Positions 8,529-19,137 are shown, counted from the stretch's first letter. The stretch is DNA of 52,013 nucleotides from an uncultured Gammaproteobacteria bacterium (GCA_947260025.1 CAMYON010000006.1:1-52013), one strand, 5' to 3'. The notes: generated by a model from the letters alone, not told the origin. A program made the numbers and translations.

Positions 8529-9062
8529 ATGTCCATTAACTCGCCCTATGAAATATTGAAAGCACTGGATGTTCGCTTCCGCAAGAATTCCAGCGGTCTG
8601 CCGGTGGCCAAGGCGGTGGTCGATGACTGGATTGGCATCGGATTTAACATCAATGGCATACCCCTGATTGCAAAAATGGACGACGTCAATGAAATCCTGC
8701 CTCCGCCCGATACCATCCGGGTGCCCGGAGTGGTGCAGTGGGTCAAGGGCCTGGCGAATATCCGCGGCAACCTTATGCCGGTGCTGGATATGAATGGTTT
8801 TTTTTATGGCAAGCCAACCGATATTCGCAAGGAAAGCAGGATACTGGTTATTAACAAACTGGGTATCGTCGCCGGCTTGCTGGTCGACGAGGTTTACGGG
8901 TTACGACGCTTCAAACCCGAGGAGCATCAAGAGCAGGTCAAGGAGGATGTGGGCTCGGTGGGGGAATACCTCGCCGGCACTTTTGTCGACCAGGTACGAC
9001 GCTGGAATGTATTCAGCGTCGAGCGACTGGCCAGGGCCGAAAATTTTCTGAGAGTGGTTTAA
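8529..9062 (+). CDS. pilI: CheW-like adaptor PilI
   Basis: A 177-residue single CheW domain protein that should couple the receptor PilJ to the kinase ChpA at the cell pole. The fold is visible as GIGFNINGIPLIAKMDDVNEILPPP, WVKGLANIRGNLMPVLDMNGFF and VAGLLVDEVYGLRRFKPEE. Length and position between pilH and pilJ match the Pseudomonas gene. It begins with an ATG 13 bases after pilH. Confidence 0.93.
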   Translation: MSINSPYEILKALDVRFRKNSSGLPVAKAVVDDWIGIGFNINGIPLIAKMDDVNEILPPPDTIRVPGVVQWVKGLANIRGNLMPVLDMNGFFYGKPTDIRKESRILVINKLGIVAGLLVDEVYGLRRFKPEEHQEQVKEDVGSVGEYLAGTFVDQVRRWNVFSVERLARAENFLRVV

Positions 9063-9089
9063 CTGCAGCGTGTTTGCATTGAGGTACCA

Positions 9090-11243
9090 ATGGCAGTAGT
9101 AGACAAGATAAAGAACCTGCTCCCGCGGCGATCCCCGGGCGCGAGCCTGCCGAATGCGCAAAGCGGCAGCGGCATTAACCGCAAGGCAGTGCTGGTTGGT
9201 GTATTGCTGTTGCTCTTCGTGGTGGCAATGGCGGCGATGTTTACGATTGAATCCGGTGAGGCGCGTAAAAACAAGATTTATGCAGCGATCGCCTCCGAGC
9301 AGCAGGTCATATCCCAGCAGATTGCGGTCAATGCACTCGAAGCCTCTGCCGGCCAGGACAGGGCTTTCGATAGCCTTGCCACAAACCAGGGTCGCTTTCT
9401 TGCCAACCTGGAGAAATACAATAACGGCGACCCGGCGCAGGATTTGCCGGCCTTACCGGAACATTTCTCGGTCGAGTATGCCAACCTGAAAGCCGTCTGG
9501 AATGACTATGACAGGAATATCGCGACGGTTGTCGCGGCCAAGAATTCGATCGCCACGGTGAGCGATTATGTCACGCAGATCAACGAATCCCTGCCGGAAT
9601 TGATATCGCTCTCCGATGGCGTGGTTACCGAGCTGGTGAATTCCAGCGCGCCCCGAGCGAACATCGCGGTAGCGGCGCGCCAGGTGATCCTGATCCGCAG
9701 CATCGAGCATAGCCTCAACCAGATCCTGACCGATGGCGAAGTTGTCATGGCCGCGGCGGATCGCTTCGCGACCGATGCATCCCAGGTGGAAACGCAGCTG
9801 CTGGGCATGCTCGAGGGTGATGCCGAGCTTGGGATAAGAAAGTTTACCGGCACCAACGTGGTTGGCAACCTGCTGCAATTTGCCGATCTTTATTCGGTGG
9901 TGCGGAAAAACGTGCGCGAGATTCTCGATAACTCGGCGCAGATATTCAAGGTGCACGAGGCTGCGCTTAAAATCGATGAACTCAGCCCGGTGATGCTGGA
10001 TGTGTCAGGCGACCTTATCGGGGCGATCGAGCGCAAGGATGCCGAGAGCAATATCTATACGTTGACGGGTTACGGCTTCGGTCTGGTTGCGCTGGTATTG
10101 CTGGTGCTGCTGATCCTGGTAATTTCGCGCGAATCGCAAGAGAGCCTGCGGGAATCCCAGGATCAGAACGAGAAAAACCAGCGCGCGATTCTGCGATTGC
10201 TGGACGAAATGACCAACCTCGCCGATGGTGACCTGTCGACCCATACCACGGTAACCGAAGACATCACCGGTGCCATTGCCGACTCGGTGAATTATTCCAT
10301 CGACGCGCTGCGCGATCTCGTCAGCACGATCAACAACACCGCGAACAGGGTCCGCGGCGCGGTACGTAAAACGCAGAACATGACAGGCGAGCTGGCCGAG
10401 GCCAGTGATGCCCAGGCGCGCCAGATAACCGCGGCGAGCAGCGCGGTAACCGAGATTTCCAAGTCGATGTCACAGGTTTCCGAGCGTGCCGCGGACTCGG
10501 CAGAGGTTGCGCGCAAGTCGGTAAGCATAGCGCACAAGGGTGGTGAAACGGTGCGCCAGACCATTGAGGGTATGGAAACGATTCGCGAACAGATTCAGGA
10601 AACCTCGAAGCGAATCAAGCGACTCGGCGAGTCGTCACAGGAAATCGGCGATATCGTAAATCTGATTACAGAAATCTCGGATCAAACCAATATTCTCGCG
10701 CTCAACGCGGCAATTCAGGCGTCGATGGCTGGCGAGGCCGGCCGCGGATTCGCGGTGGTTGCGGACGAAGTACAAAGACTTGCGGAGAGAACCGGTGACG
10801 CGACCAAGCAGATAGAGGCGCTGGTAAAAACCATTCAGGCCGACACCAACGAAGCCACGGTTTCGATGGAGCAAAGTACCGCCAACGTGGTCAAGGGCGC
10901 CAAGCTAACCGAGAACGCGGGCGGTGCGCTCGACCGAATCGAACAGGTTTCGATGAACCTGGCGCAACGCATCCTGGAAATATCAGACTCTACCCGTGAT
11001 CAGGCCCAGGACAGCGTTCGAATTACCGAGACCATGGACGTAATCCAGGAAATCACGGCCAAGACTTCCGAGGGCTCGAACCGGGCTTCGTCATCGATTG
11101 GCGAACTCTCGGACATGGTAAAAGAGATGCAGGCCTCGGTAGCCGGCTTCAAGCTGCCCGGCGTTAGCTCGATAGAAAGCAAGACGACGCCGGATGCCGA
11201 TGACCTGGCGGCGCTGGGTCTGGACAAAAAGGCGGCCAACTAG
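9090..11243 (+). CDS. pilJ: Methyl-accepting chemoreceptor PilJ
   Basis: The receptor of the Pil-Chp system, 717 residues. Two membrane segments (about residues 33-52, [18 protein letters not shown], and 325-346, [16 protein letters not shown]) bracket a large periplasmic helical sensing region of PilJ type. A HAMP-like stretch follows, then the cytoplasmic signalling hairpin, whose tip reads [20 protein letters not shown] followed by [20 protein letters not shown]. In Pseudomonas it detects surface contact through pilins. It ends 8 bases before chpA. The methyltransferase gene pilK, which follows pilJ in Pseudomonas, is not here. Confidence 0.95.
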   Translation: MAVVDKIKNLLPRRSPGASLPNAQSGSGINRKAVLVGVLLLLFVVAMAAMFTIESGEARKNKIYAAIASEQQVISQQIAVNALEASAGQDRAFDSLATNQGRFLANLEKYNNGDPAQDLPALPEHFSVEYANLKAVWNDYDRNIATVVAAKNSIATVSDYVTQINESLPELISLSDGVVTELVNSSAPRANIAVAARQVILIRSIEHSLNQILTDGEVVMAAADRFATDASQVETQLLGMLEGDAELGIRKFTGTNVVGNLLQFADLYSVVRKNVREILDNSAQIFKVHEAALKIDELSPVMLDVSGDLIGAIERKDAESNIYTLTGYGFGLVALVLLVLLILVISRESQESLRESQDQNEKNQRAILRLLDEMTNLADGDLSTHTTVTEDITGAIADSVNYSIDALRDLVSTINNTANRVRGAVRKTQNMTGELAEASDAQARQITAASSAVTEISKSMSQVSERAADSAEVARKSVSIAHKGGETVRQTIEGMETIREQIQETSKRIKRLGESSQEIGDIVNLITEISDQTNILALNAAIQASMAGEAGRGFAVVADEVQRLAERTGDATKQIEALVKTIQADTNEATVSMEQSTANVVKGAKLTENAGGALDRIEQVSMNLAQRILEISDSTRDQAQDSVRITETMDVIQEITAKTSEGSNRASSSIGELSDMVKEMQASVAGFKLPGVSSIESKTTPDADDLAALGLDKKAAN

Positions 11244-11251
11244 GTCATCCC

Positions 11252-14200
11252 ATGAGTCTTCAGGAAACCTCGATCAAACACAGTGCGCTTGGATGGGTCA
11301 AGAAATCCATCGATGATAACCTGTCCGAGATCAAAACCGACCTGAAGCTGTACGTCGAAGAAGACGACGATAACCTGCTGCAGCGGGTCAAGGAGAGGCT
11401 GAGCCTGATCCAGGGCGTGCTGATGATGATCGAGCAGTACGGCGCCGCGATGCTGACCGAGGAGATGGTCGCGCTGGTCGATTTCATCACCGAAAACAAA
11501 CAGCAACACGGAGAGCAGGCGCTGGAAGTGCTGCTGCGCGCGGTGTTGCAGTTACCGGACTACCTGGAGCACATCCAGTCAGGAAATCGAGATATTCCAA
11601 TCGCGATCCTGCCGCTGTTGAATGATATCCGCGCGGTAAGAAACCAGGACCTGTTCTCCGAGAAACTGCTGTTTCTGCCGGATCTGTCGATGCACCAGGA
11701 AGGCGCCGAGGTACAGACGCTCGATAACGATCAGAACGAGGCGTCCAAGCTGCTGACGAAAAAACTGCGCCCGATTTACCAGCTGGCGCTGGTGAATATC
11801 ATCAAGGAGCAGGCGGTCGACGAAAGCCTGCAGCGCCTCGAGAAAGTATGCGAAACCCTCGAGGAGCGCTCCGTTTCCGAACAGATTGCGAGAATCTGGT
11901 GGATTGTCGGTGCCCTGATCGAATCGGTATCGCGTCAACAGCTCGAACTCGGAGCGTCGATAAAGAACCTGCTGGGTAAGGTGGACGCGCTGTTCCGCGT
12001 GATCCTGATCATCGGCGAACGCGGTTTGCTGCAGCGACAGCCGGTCGAATTAATCAAGAATTTTCTGTACTACATCGCCCAGCCCGAGTGTGACGGGCCC
12101 AAGGCCCAGGCGATCAAGACCGCTTATCGACTGGAACAGTTCCTGCCCTCCGAATCGGCGCGCAGCGAAGTTCTCGATAATATCGCCGGTCCTAATCAGG
12201 CGTTACTGAAAACCGTTGCCGAGGCGATGAAGGCCGACATCGAAGCGGTTAAATCAACCCTCGAGGTTTACGTCAACGGCGATTTGTCCAAAGTAGAAAC
12301 GCTCAAAGATCTGCCCCAGGAAATGCATATCATCTCCGATACCCTGGCGATGATCGGCCTCGGGTCGCAGCGTCAGCTGATTGCGGCGCAAATCGATGTC
12401 GTCAAAGGCATCCTCGAGGGCGGTGGGGGCGCGGACGAGGAACAGCTGCTATCGATGGCGGCCGAGTTGCTGCAGGTGGAACAGTCGCTAGACCAGATGC
12501 AAAAGCGGCAGCCGGTTAACGCCGAGCAGGCGAGAGCGGAGAGCGATATATCGCGCGACTATGAACTGGATAACGTCTTGAGCGCGGTCGTTACCGCGGT
12601 GCTCGACGATATTCAGAAAACCAAGAATGCCATCCTCGAATTTATCAAGGACTCGAGCCACGTGGAAAACATCGATCTCTGCATAACCTTGATGCAGGAA
12701 TCCAGAGGCGCACTGGAGTTACTGGGTGAGCAGAGAGTGGTAGCCGTGATAGATGGATTGCTGTCCTACCTGAAGGGTTACGACCTTGCTGCTTTCATGG
12801 ACGCAGGCCGGCTGGATGCGCTGTCGCAGGTGGTAGTCAGCCTGGAATACTATCTCGAAGCCCTGGGCGAGCATCGCGGCGACGCGGAGAGTATCCTGGA
12901 TTTTGCCGATACCCAGTTACAGGAACTGTTAGCGAGTATGCCAGAGAAGCCCGCGGTGGCCGAAATCAAGGCGCCCGCGGCGGTTGAGACGCAGGCGCAG
13001 GAAATGCCGGCGGAGAGTGCAACAGAATCCGCTGCGGCGCCATCTGGATCGGAGTCGCAGGTTGCTGACGATACCGGGCCAGACGCGGTGCCCGTAGCGG
13101 CAGCCCCGCAAGCAGACCGGCCAAAGCTGGTTATCGCCAGCGTCGACGGTGAGGTCGAAGAAACCCGATCGACGCCCGACGACGGTCATGATCAGGCCGA
13201 ACCCGGCGAGTCGGTACCCGTCGAAGTCGAGGCCGCTAAACCGTCCACCCCGGAATTGCTGCAGGTTACACCGGTCGAGGACGAACCGGAGGTCCTCAAA
13301 TCGGGTAGCGATCCAGAGATACTCGAAATTTACCTGGAGGAGGCCGAGGAAGAGTCGCAGAACATTGCGCGCCTGCAGCAGGACTGGTTGCTGCACCCGG
13401 AAGATGAAAATGCGTTAAAGAATATCCGTCGGGCGTTCCACACCATCAAGGGCAGCGGCCGCCTGGTAGGCGCTATGAAGATCGGCGAGTTTGCCTGGGA
13501 CTTCGAGCTATTGCTGAACCGGCTTATCGACAAGACGATTGCGCCCAGCAAGCAAATTATCGATGCGGTCGGTAAGGCGGCGCGGGCGTTGCCTGAGCTG
13601 GTGACCGAGCTTAAAACATCTGCGGCTCCCGAATCGGACATCAACTATCTGCGCGGGCTGGCCCGCGCGTTGGCCGAGTTCAAGGCCGAACAGATCATGA
13701 TCGAGCATGAGCAGCAAGGCGCCAGGATAGAGTCACCCCACGATCATATCACCGATGACGATGAAACCGAGTGGCGAGGAATTGGCGTCGGTGGAACGAC
13801 GCAGATTTTACCTCCCGATAAGATTACCGCGGCCTTGCTCGAGGAAATCGAGCCCGACACCATGCGGGTTACGCAGTCTGATTTCGAGGCCAGCAGCGCA
13901 CAGGCCGCAGAGGGTGAAGGATCAGTCCCATCCAGGGGCTCGCCTGATTACGACGATACGTTACTGGCGCAGCCGCCCGAGATCCCACCGGCTACAGGCA
14001 GTATTAACGAACCCGAAACGGCAAACTTCACCGTTGCCGATTTCGAGTTTGATACGACCGATTCGGAATACACCCAGGCCATCGACTATGCACAAGAACC
14101 TGATACGGACGAGGCGGCCGAGTTCGAAGAAATCCAAGTGCCGGTAGACGCCGGGGTTGAGCCCGAATCGAGTAAATCGATAATGATCGAAACCGTAGGC

Positions 14201-14674
14201 GAGGACTTTCTCGGTGATGATCTTGTCGACGAATTCGGAGATCAGTCCGCAATCGATACGCCGTCGGCGTTGGAAAGCGCCGGAAAAGTTGAAGCTATAG
14301 AGATGTCCGCCGCGGAGCCCGAGGTCGGAGATCAGATCGAGCAGGAGCAAGAACCCGAGATCGAAACGATCGCCGCCGAGGCGGAGCCAGCCGAAGCTGA
14401 ACTCGAAGAAATTGTCATGCAGGCTCCCGAGCCCGAGATGGAAGACCAGGTCGAGCACGAAGCGGAGTGGGAGATCGAAACGATCGCCGCCGAGGCGGAG
14501 CCAGCCGAAGCCGAGCCCGAAGAAATTGTCATGCAGGCTCCCGAGCCCGATCGAAACGATCGCCGCCGAGGCGGAGCCAGCCGAAGCCGAACTCGAAGAA
14601 ATTGTCATGCAGGCTCCCGAGGCCGAGCCGGGTGGGATGACGCTCGAAGCCAGCGGGTTCGATACCGCGGCTGA
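11252..14674 (+). CDS. chpA: ChpA hybrid kinase, N-terminal part (frame broken near 14549)
   Basis: First part of the CheA-type hybrid kinase that phosphorylates PilG and PilH. Residues 1 to about 550 are FimL/ChpA-like helical sequence (VKKSIDDNLSEIKTDLKLYV...). An acidic, Pro/Ala-rich linker follows, then a phosphotransfer (Hpt) domain around residue 690-790 with the phosphorylatable His in RRAFHTIKGSGRLVG. From about residue 1035 there are copies of a 38-residue acidic repeat (IETIAAEAEPAEAE-EEIVMQAPEPE). The third copy is entered out of frame, so only about 42 foreign, Arg-rich residues are added before a stop at 14674. The natural protein clearly continues in the frame that ends at 17660. 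This is either a real disruption or an assembly error in the repeat. Confidence 0.85.
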   Translation: MSLQETSIKHSALGWVKKSIDDNLSEIKTDLKLYVEEDDDNLLQRVKERLSLIQGVLMMIEQYGAAMLTEEMVALVDFITENKQQHGEQALEVLLRAVLQLPDYLEHIQSGNRDIPIAILPLLNDIRAVRNQDLFSEKLLFLPDLSMHQEGAEVQTLDNDQNEASKLLTKKLRPIYQLALVNIIKEQAVDESLQRLEKVCETLEERSVSEQIARIWWIVGALIESVSRQQLELGASIKNLLGKVDALFRVILIIGERGLLQRQPVELIKNFLYYIAQPECDGPKAQAIKTAYRLEQFLPSESARSEVLDNIAGPNQALLKTVAEAMKADIEAVKSTLEVYVNGDLSKVETLKDLPQEMHIISDTLAMIGLGSQRQLIAAQIDVVKGILEGGGGADEEQLLSMAAELLQVEQSLDQMQKRQPVNAEQARAESDISRDYELDNVLSAVVTAVLDDIQKTKNAILEFIKDSSHVENIDLCITLMQESRGALELLGEQRVVAVIDGLLSYLKGYDLAAFMDAGRLDALSQVVVSLEYYLEALGEHRGDAESILDFADTQLQELLASMPEKPAVAEIKAPAAVETQAQEMPAESATESAAAPSGSESQVADDTGPDAVPVAAAPQADRPKLVIASVDGEVEETRSTPDDGHDQAEPGESVPVEVEAAKPSTPELLQVTPVEDEPEVLKSGSDPEILEIYLEEAEEESQNIARLQQDWLLHPEDENALKNIRRAFHTIKGSGRLVGAMKIGEFAWDFELLLNRLIDKTIAPSKQIIDAVGKAARALPELVTELKTSAAPESDINYLRGLARALAEFKAEQIMIEHEQQGARIESPHDHITDDDETEWRGIGVGGTTQILPPDKITAALLEEIEPDTMRVTQSDFEASSAQAAEGEGSVPSRGSPDYDDTLLAQPPEIPPATGSINEPETANFTVADFEFDTTDSEYTQAIDYAQEPDTDEAAEFEEIQVPVDAGVEPESSKSIMIETVGEDFLGDDLVDEFGDQSAIDTPSALESAGKVEAIEMSAAEPEVGDQIEQEQEPEIETIAAEAEPAEAELEEIVMQAPEPEMEDQVEHEAEWEIETIAAEAEPAEAEPEEIVMQAPEPDRNDRRRGGASRSRTRRNCHAGSRGRAGWDDARSQRVRYRG
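14359..14621 (+). repeat. Tandem repeat in chpA (three 73-base cores)
   Basis: Three nearly identical 73-base cores lie at 14359-14431, 14473-14545 and 14549-14621. Copies one and two start 114 bases apart, which keeps the frame and gives a 38-residue repeat. Copies two and three start only 76 bases apart: 38 bases of spacer are missing, which shifts the frame. Each core read in its proper phase encodes the same acidic peptide ending IVMQAPE, so selection has acted on all three copies in that phase. Confidence 0.9.
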
Positions 14675-17660
14675 AGCCCAGGCGGCAGAAGCCGAGCCTG
14701 AGCAGCATGAGCCGTCACAACAGTCTGCCCCGGCGGACGAAACGGCCCAGGCGAACCAGCAGGAGACCCCCCCGGACCCTTTAGCCGATACGACAAGGAG
14801 CCAGGTGCCTGGAGAAGAGGCAGGGGCAAGCGAGCCCAGGGCTCGAGAGCCGGCCGCACCAACCGGCCTGTCGTTCGATCCGGAGTTGCTGACAATTTAC
14901 CAACAAGAGGTAGAACAGCACCTCGGCATAGTAAATTCCGCCCTTGACCATGCCGAGCAAATCGGGGAACTGATACCCGGCGAAGAAATCTACCGCGCCC
15001 TGCACACGATTCACGGCGCTTCCCGCACCGCGGATATCGCTACCATCGGCGAGCTTGCGGGTTTGATGGAAAAGCCCCTGAAGTCCGCGATTGCGCAGAA
15101 GATGGCGCTCGATCATGAAATCGTGGCTCTCTATCGAGAAGGTCAGCGCGCCATCGAGAACATGACCAACGAGCTCGTGGCGACCCGGGGGCTGCCCGCC
15201 ATCCCCGAGAATCTTGGCATCAGTTTCAAAGCGCTGGCAGAAGATTTCGAGGAGTATACGGTTGAAATTCCCGGGGAGGAATCGGAGCCTGCCGGTGACT
15301 TTATCGATACGTTGACGATGATGAACGAGGCGGCCGAGACCGAGCAGGACAACGAGCTGCTCACTATTTTTATCGATGAAGCCAATGAATTGCTGGAGAT
15401 GAGCGACAATACGCTGCACGAGTGGTCGCAGCAGCGAGCCGATGATTCGGGGGCAATGGATTACAATGCCGTGATGGAATTACAGCGCTACCTGCACACC
15501 CTCAAAGGCGGTGCACGCATGGCAGAGATCGCTGAGATCAGCAATCTCTCGCATGAAATGGAATCGATGTTTATTGCCGTGATCGACGGGCGGGTCGAAA
15601 AGAACGAGGACCTGATCGAGTTGCTCAAGGATTGTTTCGACCTGCTGCATCGACAGGTGGTCGAGGCCCAGGAGGGTCGAAGCCTGAGCGCAGCGGGCCC
15701 CATGGTCGAATTATTGAAAAAGCTGCGCCTCGATGAAGGTGATGACACCGCTGCCGAAACCGGCGAGTCGGGTATGGATATCGATAGCGAAGACATCGAT
15801 ATCGTCAGCGAAAACCTGCCCGGGGAACCGCTGGCAGGCGCGGAAAGATCGTCCCAGGATGTCATAAAAGTGCGCGCCGATCTGCTCGATAACCTGGTCA
15901 GCTCCGCCGGCGAAGTTAGTATTTACCGTGCGCGCATGGAGCAGCAGGTCGCCGGCCTGGGTACCCACCTGGGCGAACTGGGGCAGACTATTGCCCGCCT
16001 GAAGGGGCAATTGCGCAGCCTGGAGGCGGAAACCGATGCACAAATCCATTTCAGCCACCGTGCCGAGCACGGTAGATCTGACTTCGATCCGCTGGAGATG
16101 GATCGCTACACCATGATCCAGGAACTGTCGCGCTCACTCGGCGAATCGGTCAACGACCTGTCCAGCCTGCAGTCGCTGCTGGGGGAGCAGGTGAAGGATT
16201 CGGAGACGCTTTTGCTGCAGCAGTCGCGCGTCAATACCGACCTGCAGGACGGTCTGATCAAGAGCCGTATGGTCAAGTTCTCGGGCCTGCTGTCACGGCT
16301 GCGGCGACTGGTGCGTCAAAGCAGCCAGGAACTCGGCAAGAAAGCCGAGCTGGTTATTACCGGTGAAGAAAACGAAGTCGACAACAAGGTGCTGGATCGC
16401 ATGGTCGCGCCGCTCGAGCATATTATTCGCAACGCGCTGTCACACGGTATCGAGACCCCGGTGGAGCGTGTCAAGAAAGGCAAGCCGGAAAATGGCAGGA
16501 TCACGATCGATATCACGCGTGATGGATCCGAGGTCGTGATTCGCGTCAGCGACGATGGCGCTGGTGTCAACCTGGAAAAGGTGCGCAGCCGGGCAGTCCA
16601 GCTTGGTTTGCTCGAAAAGAGCCACAACGTCAACGAAGCCGACCTGGTGCAGTATATTCTCGAACCCGGGTTCAGCACCGCGGATCACGTCACCCAGTTG
16701 TCGGGCCGCGGCGTCGGCATGGACGTGGTCGACATCGAGATCAAGCAGCTCGGCGGAACCCTGCAAATCGAAACCAATCCACAGGGCACGACCTTTATCG
16801 CGCGCCTGCCGTTTACGCTGTCGATAAACCAGGCCATCCTGGTGCGCTGCGGAGATGAAGTCTTTGCAATTCCCCTGATCAATATCGAGGGTATAACCCG
16901 TCTCGATGCGCAGAGCCTGCTGGAGTATTACGGCCAGGAGGCGCCCGAGCTGGAGTATGCCGGCCAACGCTTTGTGCTGCACAATCTGGCGAAACTGGTA
17001 GATTCGGGCACGCAGTTCAGGGCAGGCAGCGATGTCGAGAAGCAACCCGTGATAATGAGCCGTTCCGGCGACCTGCGGGTTGCCCTGCACGTCGATGAAA
17101 TCATCGGTAACCGCGAGATCGTGGTTAAAACACTGGGCCAGCAGCTCAGCCAGGTCAAGGGCCTTGCCGGCGCGAGTATCCTGGCCGACGGCAGCGTGGT
17201 GCTAATCCTCGACGTCAACGGCCTGATCCGGCAGAGCACCGCCAACGCGGTCAAGGTGGTTTACCAGTCTGGCGATGACAGTGAAGCGAGCGCACGCAAT
17301 ACCGTCATGGTAGTTGACGACTCCATTACGATGCGGCGCGTGGCCAGCAAACTGCTGGAACGACACAATTACCAGGTCGTGACCGCCAAGGATGGAGTCG
17401 ATGCGCTGGCGCAGCTGCAGGACGTGCGCCCGGACGTGATGCTGCTGGATATCGAAATGCCGCGTATGGATGGTTTTGAGCTGGCAACGCATATGCAGAA
17501 CGAGGAAATTTTTTCCGAGATTCCGATCATCATGATCACGTCGCGTACCGGGGAAAAACACCGCGATCGCGCTTTCGAAATCGGCGTCAACAATTACATG
17601 GGCAAGCCCTACCAGGAAGACGAGTTGATCGAAAACATAGAGAGCGCGCTGGTCAGGTGA
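14549..17660 (+). CDS. chpA: ChpA hybrid kinase, C-terminal part
   Basis: Continuation of ChpA in the second frame; the start given is where the third repeat copy resumes the correct phase, not a true start codon. Two more Hpt domains carry the His in YRALHTIHGASRTAD and LQRYLHTLKGGARMAE. Then come the kinase core (N-box HIIRNALSHGIETP, G1 DDGAGVN, G2 GRGVGMDVVD, GTTFIARLPFTLS), a CheW-like regulatory domain (QAILVRCGDEVFAIPL) and a C-terminal receiver (VMVVDDSITMRR, phospho-Asp in LLDIEMPRMDGFE, Lys in YMGKPYQEDEL). Together with the N-terminal part the intact protein would be about 2,140-2,150 residues, somewhat shorter than Pseudomonas ChpA. An internal ATG at 14637 lacks a well-placed ribosome site. 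Confidence 0.85.
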
Positions 17661-17667
17661 TTGAGCG

Positions 17668-18153
17668 ATGAATGACAAGGCCACATCGGTACGCTGTATG
17701 CTGCTGCCGCTAACTTCGCTGAATCTGTTGATCCCGAACTCGGCGGTGGCTGAAATCATCGGCTACTCGACGCCGCGGCAGTTGTCCGCTACCAGCGACT
17801 GGTTCCCCGGTGTCGTGTTGTGGCGCGGGGTTTATGTGCCGGTGGTCGCGGTGGAGCAAATGTGTAACCTCGGAACCGCCCAGGTGGGACCACGCGCACG
17901 CATCGCTATCGTTTACAATCCCGAAAAGGATCCGGATCTGCCCTACATCGGAATCCATATGCAGGACATACCGCGCGCCTATCTGGCCGAAGCCGACAGC
18001 ACGGAATCGGGCAGCGACGAGGGGCTAAGTCAATACCTGGTAACCCGGGTCGACGACGAGCAGTTCGCGCGCGTCATTCCCGATGTCGACAAGATCATTG
18101 CCGACCTCAAGCTCGAGTACAACAAGAGCCGCCTCGAGGAACTTTCGCGCTAG
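17668..18153 (+). CDS. chpC: CheW-domain protein ChpC
   Basis: A 161-residue CheW-like adaptor following chpA by 7 bases. It has MLLPLTSLNLLIPNSAVAEII at the N-terminus, WFPGVVLWRGVYVPVVAVEQM in the core and a helical C-terminus. In Pseudomonas ChpC links other receptors to ChpA. The chpB methylesterase gene that normally lies between chpA and chpC is absent. It is the last gene of the operon, followed by the REP-like elements. Confidence 0.85.
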   Translation: MNDKATSVRCMLLPLTSLNLLIPNSAVAEIIGYSTPRQLSATSDWFPGVVLWRGVYVPVVAVEQMCNLGTAQVGPRARIAIVYNPEKDPDLPYIGIHMQDIPRAYLAEADSTESGSDEGLSQYLVTRVDDEQFARVIPDVDKIIADLKLEYNKSRLEELSR

Positions 18154-18176
18154 GGCAAGATCCGGTTCCTTCGAGA

Positions 18177-18245
18177 GGGTCAGAGAAATAATTACGCTGC
18201 CGCCGAGTAATAGAGCAGTCCTGCCATAATTTTTACTCTGACCCC
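18177..18245. repeat. REP-like hairpin element A (GGGTCAGAG ends)
   Basis: An imperfect inverted repeat with GGGTCAGAG and AATAATTA on the left (18177-18194) and the matching TAATTTTTACTCTGACCCC on the right (to 18245), separated by a loop of about 30 bases. GGGGTCAGA-ended palindromes are a common class of dispersed REP-type element in gammaproteobacteria, often mobilised by RAYT (Y1-type) transposases. It lies between the convergent genes chpC and rsmE, where it may also end transcription. Confidence 0.7.
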
Positions 18246-18269
18246 GATCTTCGTGACCCCGATCTTCGC
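18240..18269. repeat. 15-base direct repeat between REP-like elements
   Basis: GACCCCGATCTTCG occurs twice in direct tandem, 18240-18253 and 18255-18268, with a 15-base period. The first copy uses the last bases of element A. It looks like slippage or a scar from tandem insertion of the REP-like elements. Confidence 0.7.
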
Positions 18270-18284
18270 GATGCGGGATCGCCT

Positions 18285-18356
18285 GGGGTCAGACCAAAAA
18301 TGTCGGCAAAAATCTCGCTGTTAGCACAGTTTCTGCGACATTTTTGCTCTGACCCC
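18285..18356. repeat. REP-like hairpin element B (21-base arms)
   Basis: Arms 18285-18305 and 18336-18356 are inverted copies over 21 bases with one mismatch, beginning GGGGTCAGA and ending ATGTCG. The loop is 30 bases. It is the same family as element A, in the same orientation and about 110 bases away, forming a two-copy cluster of BIME type. The hairpin would also work as a bidirectional transcription stop between chpC and rsmE. Confidence 0.75.
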
Positions 18357-18395
18357 TTCGAAGCGACCAGCAACGCCGTCGATCGGAGCCGACCT

Positions 18396-19124
18396 TCAGA
18401 TGTTCCCCAGTGACGATTGAACTATCGCCAGCGCAGCGGTGGCTGCGGTTTCCATGCGCAACACGCGTGGCCCAAGACTGACCGTTTGGAATTCTGCCTC
18501 ATCGGCTAACCCGATCTCGGCGTCGGTCAAACCACCCTCGGGTCCGAGTAGTATCGATATCGAGGACGGCGAGAGCTGCAAGTTCGATGCCAGCGGTTCG
18601 CCCTCGAAATCCAGTATCAGTTTATCGCAGCCTGCCGCGGCGGCCAGCGCCGGTTCGAGCCCGGTGTGGAACTCTATTTCGGGAACGATAGCTCGGCCGC
18701 ATTGTTCGCAGGCGCTAATCGCGACGCCTCGCCAGTGGGCAAGTTTTTTTTCGAGCTGCGCTGCTTTCAGCGTTGACTGGGTACGCGCGGCGTTGAAAAT
18801 CGAGATACGGTTTACGCCTAACTCGGTAGTCTTCTGGATCGTCCAGTCCACGTGGTCGGCGCGTCCCAGTCCCTGGATAATTTCACTGCTTAGCGCAGAC
18901 TCGGTGGTTAGCGGGCGCGCCGCCAGGATTTCGGCCGTGAGTCGTTTACCCTCGATGATCAGCCTGGCTTCGTAATCGATCGCGTCCCTGCCGTTAAACA
19001 AAAAAAATGCCGCGCCTGGTTTCAGGCGCAGCACGTTTTTCAGGTAATGGCCGCGAGCTTTGTCGAGTTCGATAACGTCCCCGACGACTAGCCCGGTTTC
19101 GATGAATACGCGGGTGTTCCGCAT
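18396..19124 (-). CDS. rsmE: 16S rRNA (uracil-1498-N3)-methyltransferase
   Basis: RsmE methylates U1498 of 16S rRNA using SAM. The 242-residue product has the PUA-like N-terminal part (GHYLKNVLRLKPGAAFFLFNG) and a SPOUT knot with ILLGPEGGLTDAEIGLA and LGPRVLRMETAATAAL. ELGVNRISIF in the middle is also typical. It lies 13 bases downstream of ahcY, so a SAM consumer is co-transcribed with the enzyme that clears its by-product SAH. Confidence 0.95.
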   Translation of the reverse strand: MRNTRVFIETGLVVGDVIELDKARGHYLKNVLRLKPGAAFFLFNGRDAIDYEARLIIEGKRLTAEILAARPLTTESALSSEIIQGLGRADHVDWTIQKTTELGVNRISIFNAARTQSTLKAAQLEKKLAHWRGVAISACEQCGRAIVPEIEFHTGLEPALAAAAGCDKLILDFEGEPLASNLQLSPSSISILLGPEGGLTDAEIGLADEAEFQTVSLGPRVLRMETAATAALAIVQSSLGNI

Positions 19125-19137
19125 AAACCGGGATTAC

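Noticed and set aside
14549..14674. Programmed ribosomal frameshift joining the two parts of chpA
   Set aside because: No slippery heptamer or pseudoknot was seen at the junction, and the 38-base spacing loss explains the frame change more simply.
18177..18356. CRISPR-like repeats
   Set aside because: Only two inverted elements with no regular spacers; REP-like hairpins fit better.
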